DNA from: Tubulinosema ratisbonensis
Lineage: Eukaryota; Microsporidia; Tubulinosematidae
DNA: 19,416 bases
Assembly (NCBI GenBank): GCA_004000155.1
Contig: RCSS01000192.1
Location: 1 to 19,416, forward strand
Reading direction: 5' to 3'
Shown: positions 8,718 through 18,894 of the stretch, piece after piece
Position numbering within the stretch: the first letter of the stretch is position 1
How the letters are laid out: every line of letters begins with the position of its first letter
Made by a program: the position numbers and the translations under genes
The notes under the pieces: generated by a model
Database searches by the model: none
Told to the model about the DNA's origin: nothing
The model's input: only the letters and a program-made list of their open reading frames with translations

Positions 8718-10361
8718 CTAAATTAGGAAAAGTTCAAAAATCAAAATAATCTTGTTTTGTATTTCAATACATTTTTGAATCATAACAACAAAAACTTCTT
8801 TAAAATCTTCATATATTGAATCATTCCAATCAAAATGATATGAAAATAAATATCCATCAACACCTAAATCAAAATCTTGAAAAGTATTGTTTAAGATTTC
8901 ATTAAACAACTCCTTAAATTCTAACTTTTTTTCTGGGTTCAACAAATAATCATTATCGACAATATCTATAAAAAACTTGTTTAAACAACTAACTTTTATA
9001 AAATAAATATCAAATGAATACCAATAATCAAATGTAATTGAGAACCATTCACAATACAAATCAAATGTTTTTTCAATATTTTGAAAAAGAAATCTGTCTA
9101 AAGAAACATTAAAATCATTGATATCTCGTTTTAAACGCTTTATTGATTCAAGCTCATTATTTAAAATTTTTAAGAATTCTTTACTTTTAAAAATCAATTT
9201 GTTTTTAAGTTCAAAATAATCTTTACTTTTTCGTATAGTATTTTCTTTGTAAATTCTACCATACTGTTTCATCCATTCTAAAAGATTTTGTGTGTTTATA
9301 AAATCAAAATATTCTTTGCTTTCTTCGTATAATAAATCATTTGTTTTGATTTCAGTTCTACTAATTCTATTTTCTTTAATTTTTACTTTTAAGTCGTCTG
9401 GTAAAGACTCATTGACAAATATCATTGCTAATATATAATTAATAGCCTTTTCCATTTTAAAATAGCAGTAGAGATTTGCAAAATTAGAGAAAACTCTATT
9501 TTGAGGGATATTTTTAGTAATCTGAAATTTTAAATATAATATATGGTTATCTAAAAGGATTCTTTTAATAGATTCATTAATTTCTACACTTTTTTGAATA
9601 AATAAACCAACTATTTTTTCTAAAGTATTTTTAGAAATTTTTGAATATTTTTGAATATTTAAAAAGAAGATTTTTCTTTTCTTAAACAATAAAACAAAAT
9701 AAATTATTGTTTTTAAAAATGTCTTTTTAGTATTTGTGTAACAGTCAATGAATTCATGGGAATCAACTTGCTTTTCTGCGACCAATTTATACAAACATAA
9801 AAAATTCTTTGTTAAAATTTTAATTTGAATGTATACTTCTAAAAACAAATTATCAATCTCAAAGTAAAAAGTCCTTTTATCAATTAAAATTTTTTCATTT
9901 TTTAGAAAAATATTTTTTATACTATTGTTTACCGCAGTGCAATCTTTAAAAATTAAAATTAGATCACAAATTAATGAAAGAATTGAATTAAAATTTTGAA
10001 ACAATTTTTCTTCTTCAATACCATTATTCTTAAATATAATATTTCTTAAAGTATTCTGACTGGTAAGACTATTATCCTGAATTAATTTCTCTAAATTTAA
10101 AATAACTATGTCAATACTGCTATACATTTCAAAGTCATTTAATGCTATAGAGAGAGATTTAAATTCAAAACAGACTTTTTTAAGTATTTCAATAAAAGAA
10201 ATAAAATTTTTTTCGTTATTAAGTTTGCTAAGGTCGTCACAGAATTTCCATTCTTTTAATATTCCATTAAGTGTGCACATTTCTAATTGAACATTAGGAT
10301 CATTGCTTGTTAGAACCAATTTAACAAAATTTAGCAATAGTTGAATCGAAAAAACAAACAT
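8718..10361 (-). CDS. Predicted secreted, largely helical protein of unknown function (547 aa)
   Basis: This is the longest gene in the window, and no family is recognised. Residues 1-18 (MFVFSIQLLLNFVKLVLT) form a good signal-peptide-like segment followed by SNDPNVQLE. There are scattered Cys and no catalytic motif I can name. The rest alternates Lys/Glu/Asn-rich and Leu/Ile/Phe-rich stretches, as expected for an all-helical fold. Hydrophobic runs such as FLKTIIYFVLLF (about 216-227) are short and not clearly membrane-spanning. The C-terminus ends with a hydrophobic helix (IILIFELFLI), which could be a tail anchor or simply buried. The start is supported by a CCC two bases upstream on the minus strand. 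Together with 4149 and 6109 it makes a run of unrelated-looking secreted proteins. Confidence 0.8.
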   Translation of the reverse strand: MFVFSIQLLLNFVKLVLTSNDPNVQLEMCTLNGILKEWKFCDDLSKLNNEKNFISFIEILKKVCFEFKSLSIALNDFEMYSSIDIVILNLEKLIQDNSLTSQNTLRNIIFKNNGIEEEKLFQNFNSILSLICDLILIFKDCTAVNNSIKNIFLKNEKILIDKRTFYFEIDNLFLEVYIQIKILTKNFLCLYKLVAEKQVDSHEFIDCYTNTKKTFLKTIIYFVLLFKKRKIFFLNIQKYSKISKNTLEKIVGLFIQKSVEINESIKRILLDNHILYLKFQITKNIPQNRVFSNFANLYCYFKMEKAINYILAMIFVNESLPDDLKVKIKENRISRTEIKTNDLLYEESKEYFDFINTQNLLEWMKQYGRIYKENTIRKSKDYFELKNKLIFKSKEFLKILNNELESIKRLKRDINDFNVSLDRFLFQNIEKTFDLYCEWFSITFDYWYSFDIYFIKVSCLNKFFIDIVDNDYLLNPEKKLEFKELFNEILNNTFQDFDLGVDGYLFSYHFDWNDSIYEDFKEVFVVMIQKCIEIQNKIILIFELFLI

Positions 10362-10363
10362 AA

Positions 10364-10366
10364 GGG
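10364..10366 (-). promoter_or_regulatory. CCC start-proximal motif (minus strand)
   Basis: Read on the minus strand, ACCCTT immediately precedes the ATG at 10361. Spacing of two bases matches the other CCC-marked starts in the window and fixes this start. Confidence 0.6.
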
Positions 10367-10439
10367 TAAAAAATAATAAATTAAAGAGTTAAATTTTACT
10401 TACTATTTTAGAACAAATGCATCATAACAAAAGGATCAA

Positions 10440-10631
10440 TTATTTTTTAAGGTAAATAAAAATTTCCAATTTGTTTTTAGTCTGGAAAAAAATACCATTT
10501 TGGGCTAATAAAATTAAAAAATTTTTTAAAGTTTGATCAAATTTAGCAAAAAAATTAGTAAAAAAAATTTTCGTATCGCTACATAATTTCGTATTAAAAA
10601 GAATAAAAAAAAAGAAAAAATACGAAATCAT
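10440..10631 (-). CDS. Possible small secreted protein (63 aa)
   Basis: The frame opens with a strongly hydrophobic Phe-rich segment (YFFFFFILF) followed by NTKLCSDTK, resembling a signal peptide with a cleavage region. About 43 polar-to-hydrophobic residues follow, ending in LKK. It lies 78 bp upstream of the 547-residue secreted protein gene on the same strand. Against it: the start has no CCC motif, and in DNA this AT-rich several open frames of about 60 codons are expected by chance in 19 kb. It could be a real small exported peptide, the stub of a decayed paralogue, or noise. Confidence 0.3.
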   Translation of the reverse strand: MISYFFFFFILFNTKLCSDTKIFFTNFFAKFDQTLKNFLILLAQNGIFFQTKNKLEIFIYLKK

Positions 10632-12039
10632 TATTATGAACTTTTTATATATTGATCTTTATAGATAAATTGATATTCTTGATCACTATTAATAATCAAA
10701 TAATTAATTTAAATCATTGTACTTAACATTTAAATTTTCTTATCAATAAGTTAGGCTCTTACTTGCATTATATGTTTTTATTAATTTTGTTAAATTGGAA
10801 AGATAAATCTGATTTTGAAAAATAAATGAATTTCAGAACTCATTTGTTTGAGTTAAGACAATGATAAATCATTTATCAATACGTATCTGCAATATAACTC
10901 CTTTTGCTTAATCTTTAAATCAAAATCTTATAAATTAAAAAATAATAAGCGCTATATAATATTTACACGTTTAGTAAAAATAGTTTGTTATCTGTGTATA
11001 AATTTAATAAACAGAGAAAACAATATTTCGAGCAATTTATTTTTTAAAAAACTTAATTATAAATTGTTGCGTGTCCAAAAAGGGTTGGTCGCATTGAGAA
11101 GACAATTAAAGATTTATAATTGAGAATTGGAAAATAATGGTCGTTAAACTGTTTTTTAAATATAAATAATTAAACTTATACTCAAATATTGATTCTGGTA
11201 AAAATTTTATTTTTAAAAAAACAACCGAGATAGAATCATTAGTATATTAAACCATGAGATAGTAATTTTTTTTAACATTTAAAAATTCAAAAGAGCTCTT
11301 TTAAAGTCTGATAAATGGGATCGGAGCCTTTTTAGTAAGTTACAGCTTAACGACTTACAAATAAAATGTTGATTATAATGGTACATCTATTTTCTTTATC
11401 TCCTGGATTAGTTAAAGTTAATTTATTTTGAAAATTAATAATAAATTATTTCTAGACATTTCATACCCAACAAACTCATTAAGAAAAAATTATCATACGT
11501 TTCATCAATCTACTTTTACTCAAATACACAAATTTGTCAAAAGTTTATAAAAAGTAACTTTAAAATCTGGATATAATAGAAAGCAATGTTTTGATAAAAA
11601 AATTTAATAATGAGATTTTTTTATAAATGCTTGTATATTTCTTAAATATAAAAGGATTAAAAATTTATAAATAAAATCTATTTTGAAAATTCTATCATGC
11701 GAATAACAAAAAACAAATTTTTTATATTTATGAAATTTTATTTCACCTAGTCTTTTAGAAAACATGGTATTGTTTCTTTATTTGTAAACAATACCAGATT
11801 TATTAATTGTATAATTTGCCTCTTTAAAATAATAATGGTATCTTGATTTACGTTTACCTTTATTTACATTTTCCGGTTTACGTACCAAAAAAGTCAAAAA
11901 TTATATTCGATGTTTTTCAAAATTACTTTTTTTTACTTCGTAAAATTAATTTGAATAATTTTATATTACTTATTATAGTATTAAAAATCATTTATAAAAT
12001 TTTTATATATTTTATCATGATCTAAATATTAATGAATTA
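10632..12039. other. Intergenic region, possibly containing decayed coding sequence
   Basis: No convincing gene. A 60-codon plus-strand frame at 11843-12025 (hydrophobic, Ile/Phe/Lys-rich, no CCC) is within chance expectation. The part at about 11060-11420 is slightly less AT-rich than its surroundings and may be an old element, but I could not assign it. Confidence 0.45.
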
Positions 12040-13150
12040 TAAAATTTTTAAATTTAAGGGTGAAAGGTTTAAACAAAACTGCAAAAATAAAATTTAAATT
12101 GAAACAAAAAAGGCAATAATAAAAAACCAAAAATATGATTTAAATAAAGTATATTATGTATTTAATCCAATGCCAAAATCCACAGCAACCACAATTATAA
12201 ATAATAGAGATATTATTAGAAAATTTAATGTTTTTTAAATGAGAGACTCTATTACCAATAATAAACCAATACCTTATTTTAAATGAAAAAGATTTTTGCT
12301 TATTTAAATTCATGAAAAACAGTGTAATTACATTAATATATCACAGTTAATGATTTGTAAAAAATCAAAATAAAACTTCAATATGATTGAATAATAATAG
12401 AGAATTCAATAAATGCAAAAGCGGAAATTACAAGGCGAATTTCGCGGGAGGGAAGGTATTTAATATGTAAAATTTAGGATTACATATCGTAACTTGAATA
12501 GGAGAAGCTCGAAGCTCAAAGGAAGATAATCTTGCTTTATCAATAAATTTTCGAATTTTATAAAAATTAATTATAACTTCAACCACACAATTTTTAATTT
12601 TGACAAAATTAAACTTTTTCAAAAAAAAGACGAATAAAACAAAATAATAAAAATATTTAAATTTGTGTAATGTGTTAAACTAACAAAAGATAGACATATG
12701 CTTTTTATATGATTTAATGCATATAAAAATCATAAAATATAGTACCTTTATTATATGGTTTAAAACTTAAAGAACCTTAAGCGATATTTAATTGTCGAAA
12801 AAAAACTTACCGTATTGTGGTAATTAAAAAAAAACTTGATCAGTAAAAAGTATTTATCTTTAAACATTATAAAAAATTGGTTATGCTCCAGCTTATCTAC
12901 TTTGTATAAATGAGCAAATTAGATTGAAATTTCAATTTTTAAAATTTAAGTTTCTTTTTATAAACATATATTATAATCCCTATAACCTTGGATAAAAATA
13001 TAATTAGCAATTTTAAAAGATTTTAAAGAATATTTTATGAAAATTATCTTTTATTACGTTAAATTAGAACTAGCATTAGTATAATTATGTAAAAATCATT
13101 CAAATTCTTCTTTATTAAAATTTATCAATAAAGCTCAGAAATGAGTCTTA
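12040..13150 (+). pseudogene. Degenerate pogo/Tigger-like transposase relic, copy 1
   Basis: Translation of the plus strand gives recognisable pieces in order. At 12098-12235 the open frame IETKKAIIK...KSTATTIINNRDII resembles the psq/CENP-B-type helix-turn-helix of pogo/Tigger transposases. At about 12311-12370 the same frame gives HEKQCNYINISQLMI, resembling the second (CENP-B) helix-turn-helix. At 12530-12660, again in the same frame, comes FINKFSNFI...IFNFDKIKLFQKK, which matches the region of the first catalytic Asp (family style FNxDExGLFxK; Asp at 12602-12604). Later pieces in shifted frames fit downstream blocks: NIVPLLYG at 12736 (family style KLxPLVIG), NLPYCGN at 12804, and NFKRF near 13011. 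Stops and frameshifts show it is dead. The 5' half is repeated at 18895-19416. Family assignment is from memory of family motifs, not from a search. Confidence 0.65.
12095..12124 (+). repeat. 30-nt exact core shared by the two relic copies
   Basis: The same 30 bases occur at 12095-12124 and 18943-18972, containing AAGGCAATAATAAAA at the 3' side. This is the best-conserved stretch between the two transposase relics and covers the first codons of the recognisable frame. Confidence 0.9.
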
Positions 13151-14225
13151 TGAAGAATTCTATTTAGTGTTTTAAAAAAATTTTGACCAGATAAAAAAAG
13201 TCTCTTTGAAAATTTAATAGATTAAAAAAAGAAACTTATGGTCTAAAAATTTGCTGGATATAAACACAAAAAGAAAATGAAGAATAATCTTTATAAAATA
13301 AACATTCTTCGTGAATCTGATTAACTAAGATTTAATGCCGAATTAGTTATTTAGAATAGAAATATTTGTTGAATACTAATAGATGTAGTAGAATAATCAG
13401 GGGATACACATCAATATAATAAAAGAATACAAACAGAAAAAAATTTGAAATGTTTGATTCAATAACTGAATAAATCAACGACAATTAGCAATATAATGGT
13501 GTATAAATAGCTAGTAATGTCATTTGAAGATCTATTAATTTTGTCAAGAAAAACAAGGATTTTTGGATGCAAAAATATTAAAATACAGAGTAATAAATGA
13601 AATTTTCATAGATATTTATTTTCTTATAGATCTTAAGATATTATTGTAGAATATGATTTTGGTTGCTGATTCCATATGTTCTAACTACGATATAATTTTA
13701 AGCCAAAAATGATTTTTTAAACTAACATTTATATCCTAAAAATACTTTATCTGATTTGCATTATATCTGGTTTACTTCATATTATCTGGAACGTATTAAC
13801 AAGTCAACGGAGTTACTGCTGTAATAAAAAAATTTAAGATAATTAAATTTTAATTTAAAATTTAGATTACAAAACATATCACACGTATTAATAGAATTTC
13901 ATTTTGTTTTTTTAATTGTAAAAAATTTTTATAAGATATTCTTTGTATATTTAGTTTAAATATTTCTATATAATCTATTAAGATATTAAAAAATATGTCT
14001 TTTTTATTCTACTTCAAGTTTAACACTACACCATTTAAAATATTTGAATCAAAAATAATTTAATTTATTCTGATTTTAACAAAACATGAAAGCCCAAAAT
14101 GAATTATCTATAAAGCATTTTGCTTTATTATAAATTATCAGATTACTAAGATGAGTTTGAATTAATGTAATCAAACAAAAAGAAATTATCCCAAATAAAA
14201 ATAATTTCTTAAATAATTTCTTATT
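13151..14225. other. Intergenic region, likely the 3' remainder of the relic element plus unassigned sequence
   Basis: No open frame of size. Pogo-type elements are around 2 kb, so the 3' part and end of the element at 12040 would be expected here, but I could not identify a terminal inverted repeat. The stretch at about 13360-13820 is slightly less AT-rich and translates to stop-broken peptides without a recognisable motif. Confidence 0.4.
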
Positions 14226-14972
14226 TTATATCATAAAAAAGTCAAAACATACCCAAATATTAAATGATAATGTGAAAATACTCAAAATAACTGAGATTAG
14301 TAAGGAATATACAGTAGATTTTAAAATAAAAATACTTATACATGATTCAATCACAAATATAATTCCGAAATAAAAGAACAAAATCACAAGAATCTTTTCA
14401 GAACTACTGAGTTTAATAAACCATTGTAACTTTGAAGATATAACCAAATGGTAAGTAGGATTTTTTCTTAAATAAAAATAATATCCTATTATTAATAAAA
14501 ACAAGGTAAAATACACCGAGGTTAGTATTAACCTGGTAATATATTTATAATGAAGGGTATTTTTTAATACTTCAACAGAAAATAAATAAATGTAAAATAA
14601 CATAACAAGGATAAAATAATTTATAATAGTCACAAAACTAAAGGATAATAAAAAATAATCGAAAAATTTTAAAAAAACTTTATATGAGAAATTTTCATGA
14701 TTTCTCTTAAAATAAAAAAAAGAAAAAATTAAAAATAAAAACGCACTTATTGAGTAAAAACAATGAGGAATAAAATAATTTGTGATTAAAAAAGAGTCAA
14801 CTAATAAAAAAATAGAAGCAGCTAATAATATGCACCTGTAAGTTATATTAAATGAAAGTATTCTCTTCTTATATATACGTTGTGGGGTTTGTGGTGGTGG
14901 ATTTTCTTGTAAAAAGCCCTTTTCCAAATATACAAGTTGTAAAACATCAATTACAGTTTTTTGTTCCTCCAT
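14226..14972 (-). CDS. Six-pass membrane protein of unknown function (248 aa)
   Basis: No family is recognised. About 43 N-terminal residues are soluble, with a PPPQTPQR stretch (25-32) and a basic KKR (35-37). Hydrophobic segments then lie at about 46-67, 70-88, 103-131 (long, possibly two), 144-167, 193-217 and 220-248. The basic loop KRN (89-91) after segment 2 and RK (169-170) after segment 4 fit alternating cytosolic loops. There is no signal peptide and no transporter signature that I can name. The start is strongly supported by CCC directly abutting the ATG. Segment order and the two basic loops resemble the 403-891 product, so the two may be diverged paralogues. Fold candidates such as a small transporter or a tetraspan-like protein remain open. 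Confidence 0.75.
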   Translation of the reverse strand: MEEQKTVIDVLQLVYLEKGFLQENPPPQTPQRIYKKRILSFNITYRCILLAASIFLLVDSFLITNYFIPHCFYSISAFLFLIFSFFYFKRNHENFSYKVFLKFFDYFLLSFSFVTIINYFILVMLFYIYLFSVEVLKNTLHYKYITRLILTSVYFTLFLLIIGYYFYLRKNPTYHLVISSKLQWFIKLSSSEKILVILFFYFGIIFVIESCISIFILKSTVYSLLISVILSIFTLSFNIWVCFDFFMI

Positions 14973-14975
14973 GGG
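14973..14975 (-). promoter_or_regulatory. CCC start-proximal motif (minus strand)
   Basis: Read on the minus strand, GACCC is followed immediately by the ATG at 14972. The zero spacing is the same as at 308-310 before the ATG at 311, the gene whose product this one resembles. Confidence 0.6.
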
Positions 14976-15396
14976 TCATTTTAAATTTTTTTTAATCTTT
15001 CTTTCTTTTTTACAATCTGATTTTCTTTTAAGGTAAATTAAAAAAGATTTTTAAATTAACTATGATTTAATTTAATTTATATTTTATTAAAAAGGTAAAA
15101 TTGTTAAGAAAATATTAATATATTTTATTCATAAAATTATTAAATTTTAAAATTTTTTATACTTAAAAAAAGAATATGAGAATTTACCAAATTCATTTTT
15201 CAACTTTATTAAAAAATAAAAATGTATATATATTTTTTATAAAATCATTTTATTTCATTATAAATTCTTTTTTATGGCGATGAACTTGAATTAAAATTAT
15301 ATATATAATATTGTTGCCAAGAAAATAATATTAAATTAACTTAACGCAGTATATATATGACATTTTTTAAAATAAAATTTTACTTATATAAAGTTA

Positions 15397-16892
15397 AAAA
15401 CTAAAATTTTTATTCGGCACTAATTTTATAAATTAAGCGTTAAAAAATTAATTAAACTATTTTGTATTATTTAACTATATTTTAACTTTATGTCGCGGCC
15501 AAATAAAGATTATTTTCTATTTTTATTTAGTTCTTTTATTAGAGAGGTTTTCGGGTCAAGCGATTCTAATTACATTTTAAATTGTGCTTTAAGAAAAGTA
15601 AATGAGCTTTTTAATTTATGCAAAAGGTTATGAAATTCACCGTTAATTCATTGTCACAACCAAGATATTCTTCCCAAGTTAATATACCTCAATATACGGG
15701 CTTATCTAGCTAAATACATTACGATAATTTAATATTAAAGGAGAAACTAGGTCGATAAACTTAGTTGTAAAGTTTTTTTTTTCAAACATTAAAGTTATTT
15801 TGAAAAATAGAAACTCGAGTTTATTTAATAAAGCGAAAATTTTTTATTTATTAATTTTTTTAGACTCTTAAGCTTTTCATGGTAAGTATTGTTTTTTAAA
15901 ATTATTTTTTAGGTCAGCTGTAAAAGCTTTTATAACTTCTTGATGTTATGTCTGAATCAAGGAAGTAATGCTCGCTTGTATAGATCTGATTTTTAGATTT
16001 AAAAAATCTTACATTTTTGTATTGAGCCGCTTTTTATTAATATTTTTATGTTTGTTTTTATTACTATATTAAATTTTGTATAAATATTGCTTTATTATGC
16101 TACTTGTAACCAATTCATTAATTTGATAAACGTATTTAATATCGAAATTCTTAAGATTACAACTTTACAAACATCAAAGATTACGCTTTATCGATGTAAA
16201 TAATTAAATAATTTTATGTCTTTGTTAGTTTAAAGCATATAATTATTTTTTACGTATTTAGATAAATTAATTTCATCTTTGTATAATCTAATTTTATAGT
16301 CTTATAAGAAAATAATTTCTAAATATAAGTGATCCAACCTATAAAGTATATGCTTTTTGCTTAATTGAATAAAGTTTTTTGATTTATGGTTCAGAAATTT
16401 TCAGTGTTCTTTATATTTGTCAAACAGCTTTTTCCTATTACTTTACGTAAGATATCTTGTTACTTTTTAAGTCCTCGAAACCAAAAGATAGATCGATTAA
16501 GACTATTGCTTCTTGTTCAGCAAACTCAAAAGCACTTCTATAATTTTATAACTTATTAGAATATAAAGTTATACTATTTATCAATCAATTTAATCACAAA
16601 ATTATTGTTTTTAACATACTTGCTTTAAATAATTCTTATGAGTGTTACCGCAGTAAGATTAAAATATTTTTCATTTAGTATATTAGTTAATACCCTTAAA
16701 AAATTATTCTTTCAATGCCAAAAACTGCCAAATTTCATAACATATTTTTTAATGAAATATTTTTAGTATTTTTTCTTTTTGTAAAATTTTCACTATTTCT
16801 TATTAGTGCAACTAAAATTTTTATATTCAATCTTAAAAATGGCAATCAAATGACACGTGGGTCATTGTTGACCGACTAAAAATTTTTCACTG
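15397..16892. mobile_element. Candidate relic DNA transposon, about 1.5 kb, with weak terminal inverted repeats
   Basis: AAAATTTTTATTCGG at 15403-15417 matches the reverse complement of 16872-16886 at 14 of 15 bases. The right end, read outward-in on the minus strand, begins CAGTGAAAAATTTTTAGTCG, a typical look for Tc1/mariner or hAT ends. The interior has a shifted composition. I found no target-site duplication, and most matched bases are A/T, so chance is a real alternative. No transposase domain could be recognised inside. Confidence 0.25.
15490..15633 (+). CDS. Short ORF, possibly a fragment of a decayed element gene (47 aa)
   Basis: The frame (MSRPNKDYFL start) has a more balanced residue make-up than chance AT-rich frames: Ser, Arg, Gly, Cys, Val and Asp are all present. 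It begins about 90 bp inside the left end of the candidate element. Downstream, after the TGA, the next frame gives LIHCHNQ. A broken zinc-finger (BED-like) N-terminus of a hAT-type transposase crossed my mind, but the Cys/His spacing does not fit cleanly, so no function is assigned. Confidence 0.2.
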   Translation: MSRPNKDYFLFLFSSFIREVFGSSDSNYILNCALRKVNELFNLCKRL

Positions 16893-17126
16893 AGCAAAAA
16901 TTAAAGTCAATTTTTTATTTTCTAATTGTTTTATAAAAATACTAAAAATATATTTAGGGTTTCGATTTATAATTATAAAAGGAAATTAGAATGGGATTGA
17001 TAGCAAAAAAAAAGTTTAAAAAATCTTTATAATTATAATGTATGATTGGCATCTTGAATATGTCATAAAAAGAGTAGAAAATCTTTATATTAATTTTTTA
17101 AAAAGAATTATTATAATTACTTCCCC

Positions 17127-17315
17127 TTAAAAATATATAAGAAAACATTTTAAAGAAGACGGATTTAAAAAATCATATTTATCATAAAAACACAAAAAGA
17201 GCGATAAGACCAGCCAAAGAATCCAACCAAATATTATAAAATTCAGCAAATATTTAGTTTTTGAAAGAAAGCAAGTCAGTTTAATAACCATTATATTGTT
17301 TTTAGATTTATTCAA
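17127..17315 (-). CDS. Doubtful small single-pass membrane ORF (62 aa)
   Basis: The frame encodes one strong hydrophobic segment (about 24-43, including FGWILWLVLSLFL) flanked by Lys-rich and polar tails. It contains two Trp, unusual for random AT-rich frames. There is no CCC motif before the start, and frames of this length are expected by chance, so it may be spurious. Confidence 0.2.
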   Translation of the reverse strand: MNKSKNNIMVIKLTCFLSKTKYLLNFIIFGWILWLVLSLFLCFYDKYDFLNPSSLKCFLIYF

Positions 17316-18894
17316 AAAAAGAGTAGAACTCTAATTTTAAAAAATAAGAACCATTTAAAACTTTATGAATAAATAAATGAATTTTCTGCCCAAAAATGCA
17401 TAGAGAAAGTTGAAATAAACATCTGAAAATTATTTTTTTTTAATATTGTTATTAAAAAAAAATAAAAGATCAATTAAAATTATTAACACATGAAGCTTTT
17501 AGAAACTTTTACAATTTTATGATAAAATGGAATATAAAAATTTTTTTTGATGATTTTACACTTTTATTCATATTTTTCTTTATATTGTTTGTAATATAGT
17601 GGCTATTTGAAATATAAATTATATTTTAAAAGAAAATCTTAACTTTATAAATAATCGATTTAAACCCCATGTAGCAAATAAGAAGAAAGTATAAAGATTT
17701 AGAAAAAAATTTAAAAGTTTGATTAAGTAACAAAAGACATAAAGAGGTAAGCTGCTGATCGACATCATTTTTAGGAACCAGGAAAATTTTATGATCTCTA
17801 GTTTTTATTTATCATAAATTTTAATATTTTTATTTCAAAATTTAATTATTTATCTTTTATGGATCACAGTCTTAAAGATAGATTTTATGGTGGTAATATG
17901 GTTAAAATCAAAATATAATAAAAATCAATTTTTAATTTTCAAATTGTAGAATTTAAAACGCATTATAAGGAGGTTTTTAATTTTTTTTCTTAAAATCACA
18001 TGTATTATCACGAATTTTGTCTTAAATATATTTATCATTTTTTAAATTTGCGAAATCATTTTAGAATTTTAAATTATATTCTAAAATATGTAAAGACACG
18101 GAATTTTGATGTATTAAGTCAATTCTTTCAAATAAAAAAAGGCTTTTTAGGCAAATTTTATCTTTAAAAAATTAAAGTAAAATTTCATAATATAGAATAA
18201 AAAATTATAATCTAGTTTAGAAATGCTTGGTATGTAATATTTTAAGAGATAAAATTATGTTAAAAGTTGTGATTTGTAAAATTTGTAAATAAAAAATAGA
18301 ATAATAAAAACTGTATCTAAAAAATGTTTAACAATTGAAATTGAATGTTAAAAAGTATTAATATAGAACAAGTTTAAATATAAAAACATCAATAAAATTT
18401 TTTAAGATATAATAATATAGAAAATCTATATACATAACACTCATAGTAATTAAACAAAAAACAAAATGACAATCTTCATAATTTATGTATATGACTAACT
18501 TAAGTGTCATTAATCAACATAAAAGTAAGAGTGGTATAATGGGTAAAAATTACCTTTATATAATTTTTATTTTTTCTCTTAATTTCCTCCACGTGCAATT
18601 TAATAAAAAAACAATAAAAAATTAGATTAAATAGGCTCATGAAAACAAGCAACTCCACTATAATTTAAATTAAGAAAATAATATTTTTTAATTTTTGTAT
18701 CAAGGAACAATAATTAAGGTAAACTTACCTCTCAACAATGACGCTAATTTCATTATATGTTCTCGACCTGAACAACATAAAAAAGATAATATAAAATAAA
18801 TAAGATGGTTTTTAAGAATGTTAATAGTTTAAATATAGGTATTCATGGTAACAATTTTTATCATAATTTAATTAATACAAATTAAAGTCAAAAT

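Larger units (their letters stand above)
14976..18894. other. Long gene-poor region with probable decayed elements
   Basis: Almost 4 kb without a convincing gene. The part at about 15480-16700 is somewhat less AT-rich than its flanks and shows peptide-like but stop-broken translations. It sits between weak inverted repeats (15403-15417 and 16872-16886). A palindrome, AATGAC-ACGTGG-GTCATT, lies at about 16849-16866. From about 16900 on there is only AT-rich sequence with the small ORF at 17127-17315. Confidence 0.45.

Noticed and set aside
10108..10290. 60-codon plus-strand ORF
   Set aside because: Antisense shadow inside the 547-residue secreted protein gene, with no CCC motif.
11300..11420. 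LFSKLQLNDLQIK-like translation considered as a reverse transcriptase motif
   Set aside because: Only one short segment resembles the motif. Neighbouring segments and the catalytic Asp pair could not be found in any frame.
12428..12622. 64-codon minus-strand ORF
   Set aside because: It is antisense to the transposase relic, whose plus-strand frame carries recognisable family blocks. Copy 2 breaks the equivalent minus frame with stops.
15550..15575. GGGTCAAGCGATTCT string resembling an RNA polymerase III B box or an Alu-like sequence
   Set aside because: No acceptor stem, A box or further similarity around it, so a short chance match.
17860..17920. MDHSLKDRFYGGNMVKIKI peptide considered as a fragment of a Merlin/IS1016-type transposase
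   Set aside because: The resemblance is limited to a few residues (GG...K...I), and the downstream translation does not continue the family pattern.
1250..18725. Recurrent AGGTAA strings (for example 3413, 6051, 6912, 10448, 15030, 18717 and several on the minus strand) that could be 5' splice sites or a shared regulatory motif
   Set aside because: With this base composition about a dozen occurrences on both strands are expected by chance, which is about what is seen. Position and orientation relative to genes are inconsistent, and no intron that repairs a frame could be built.
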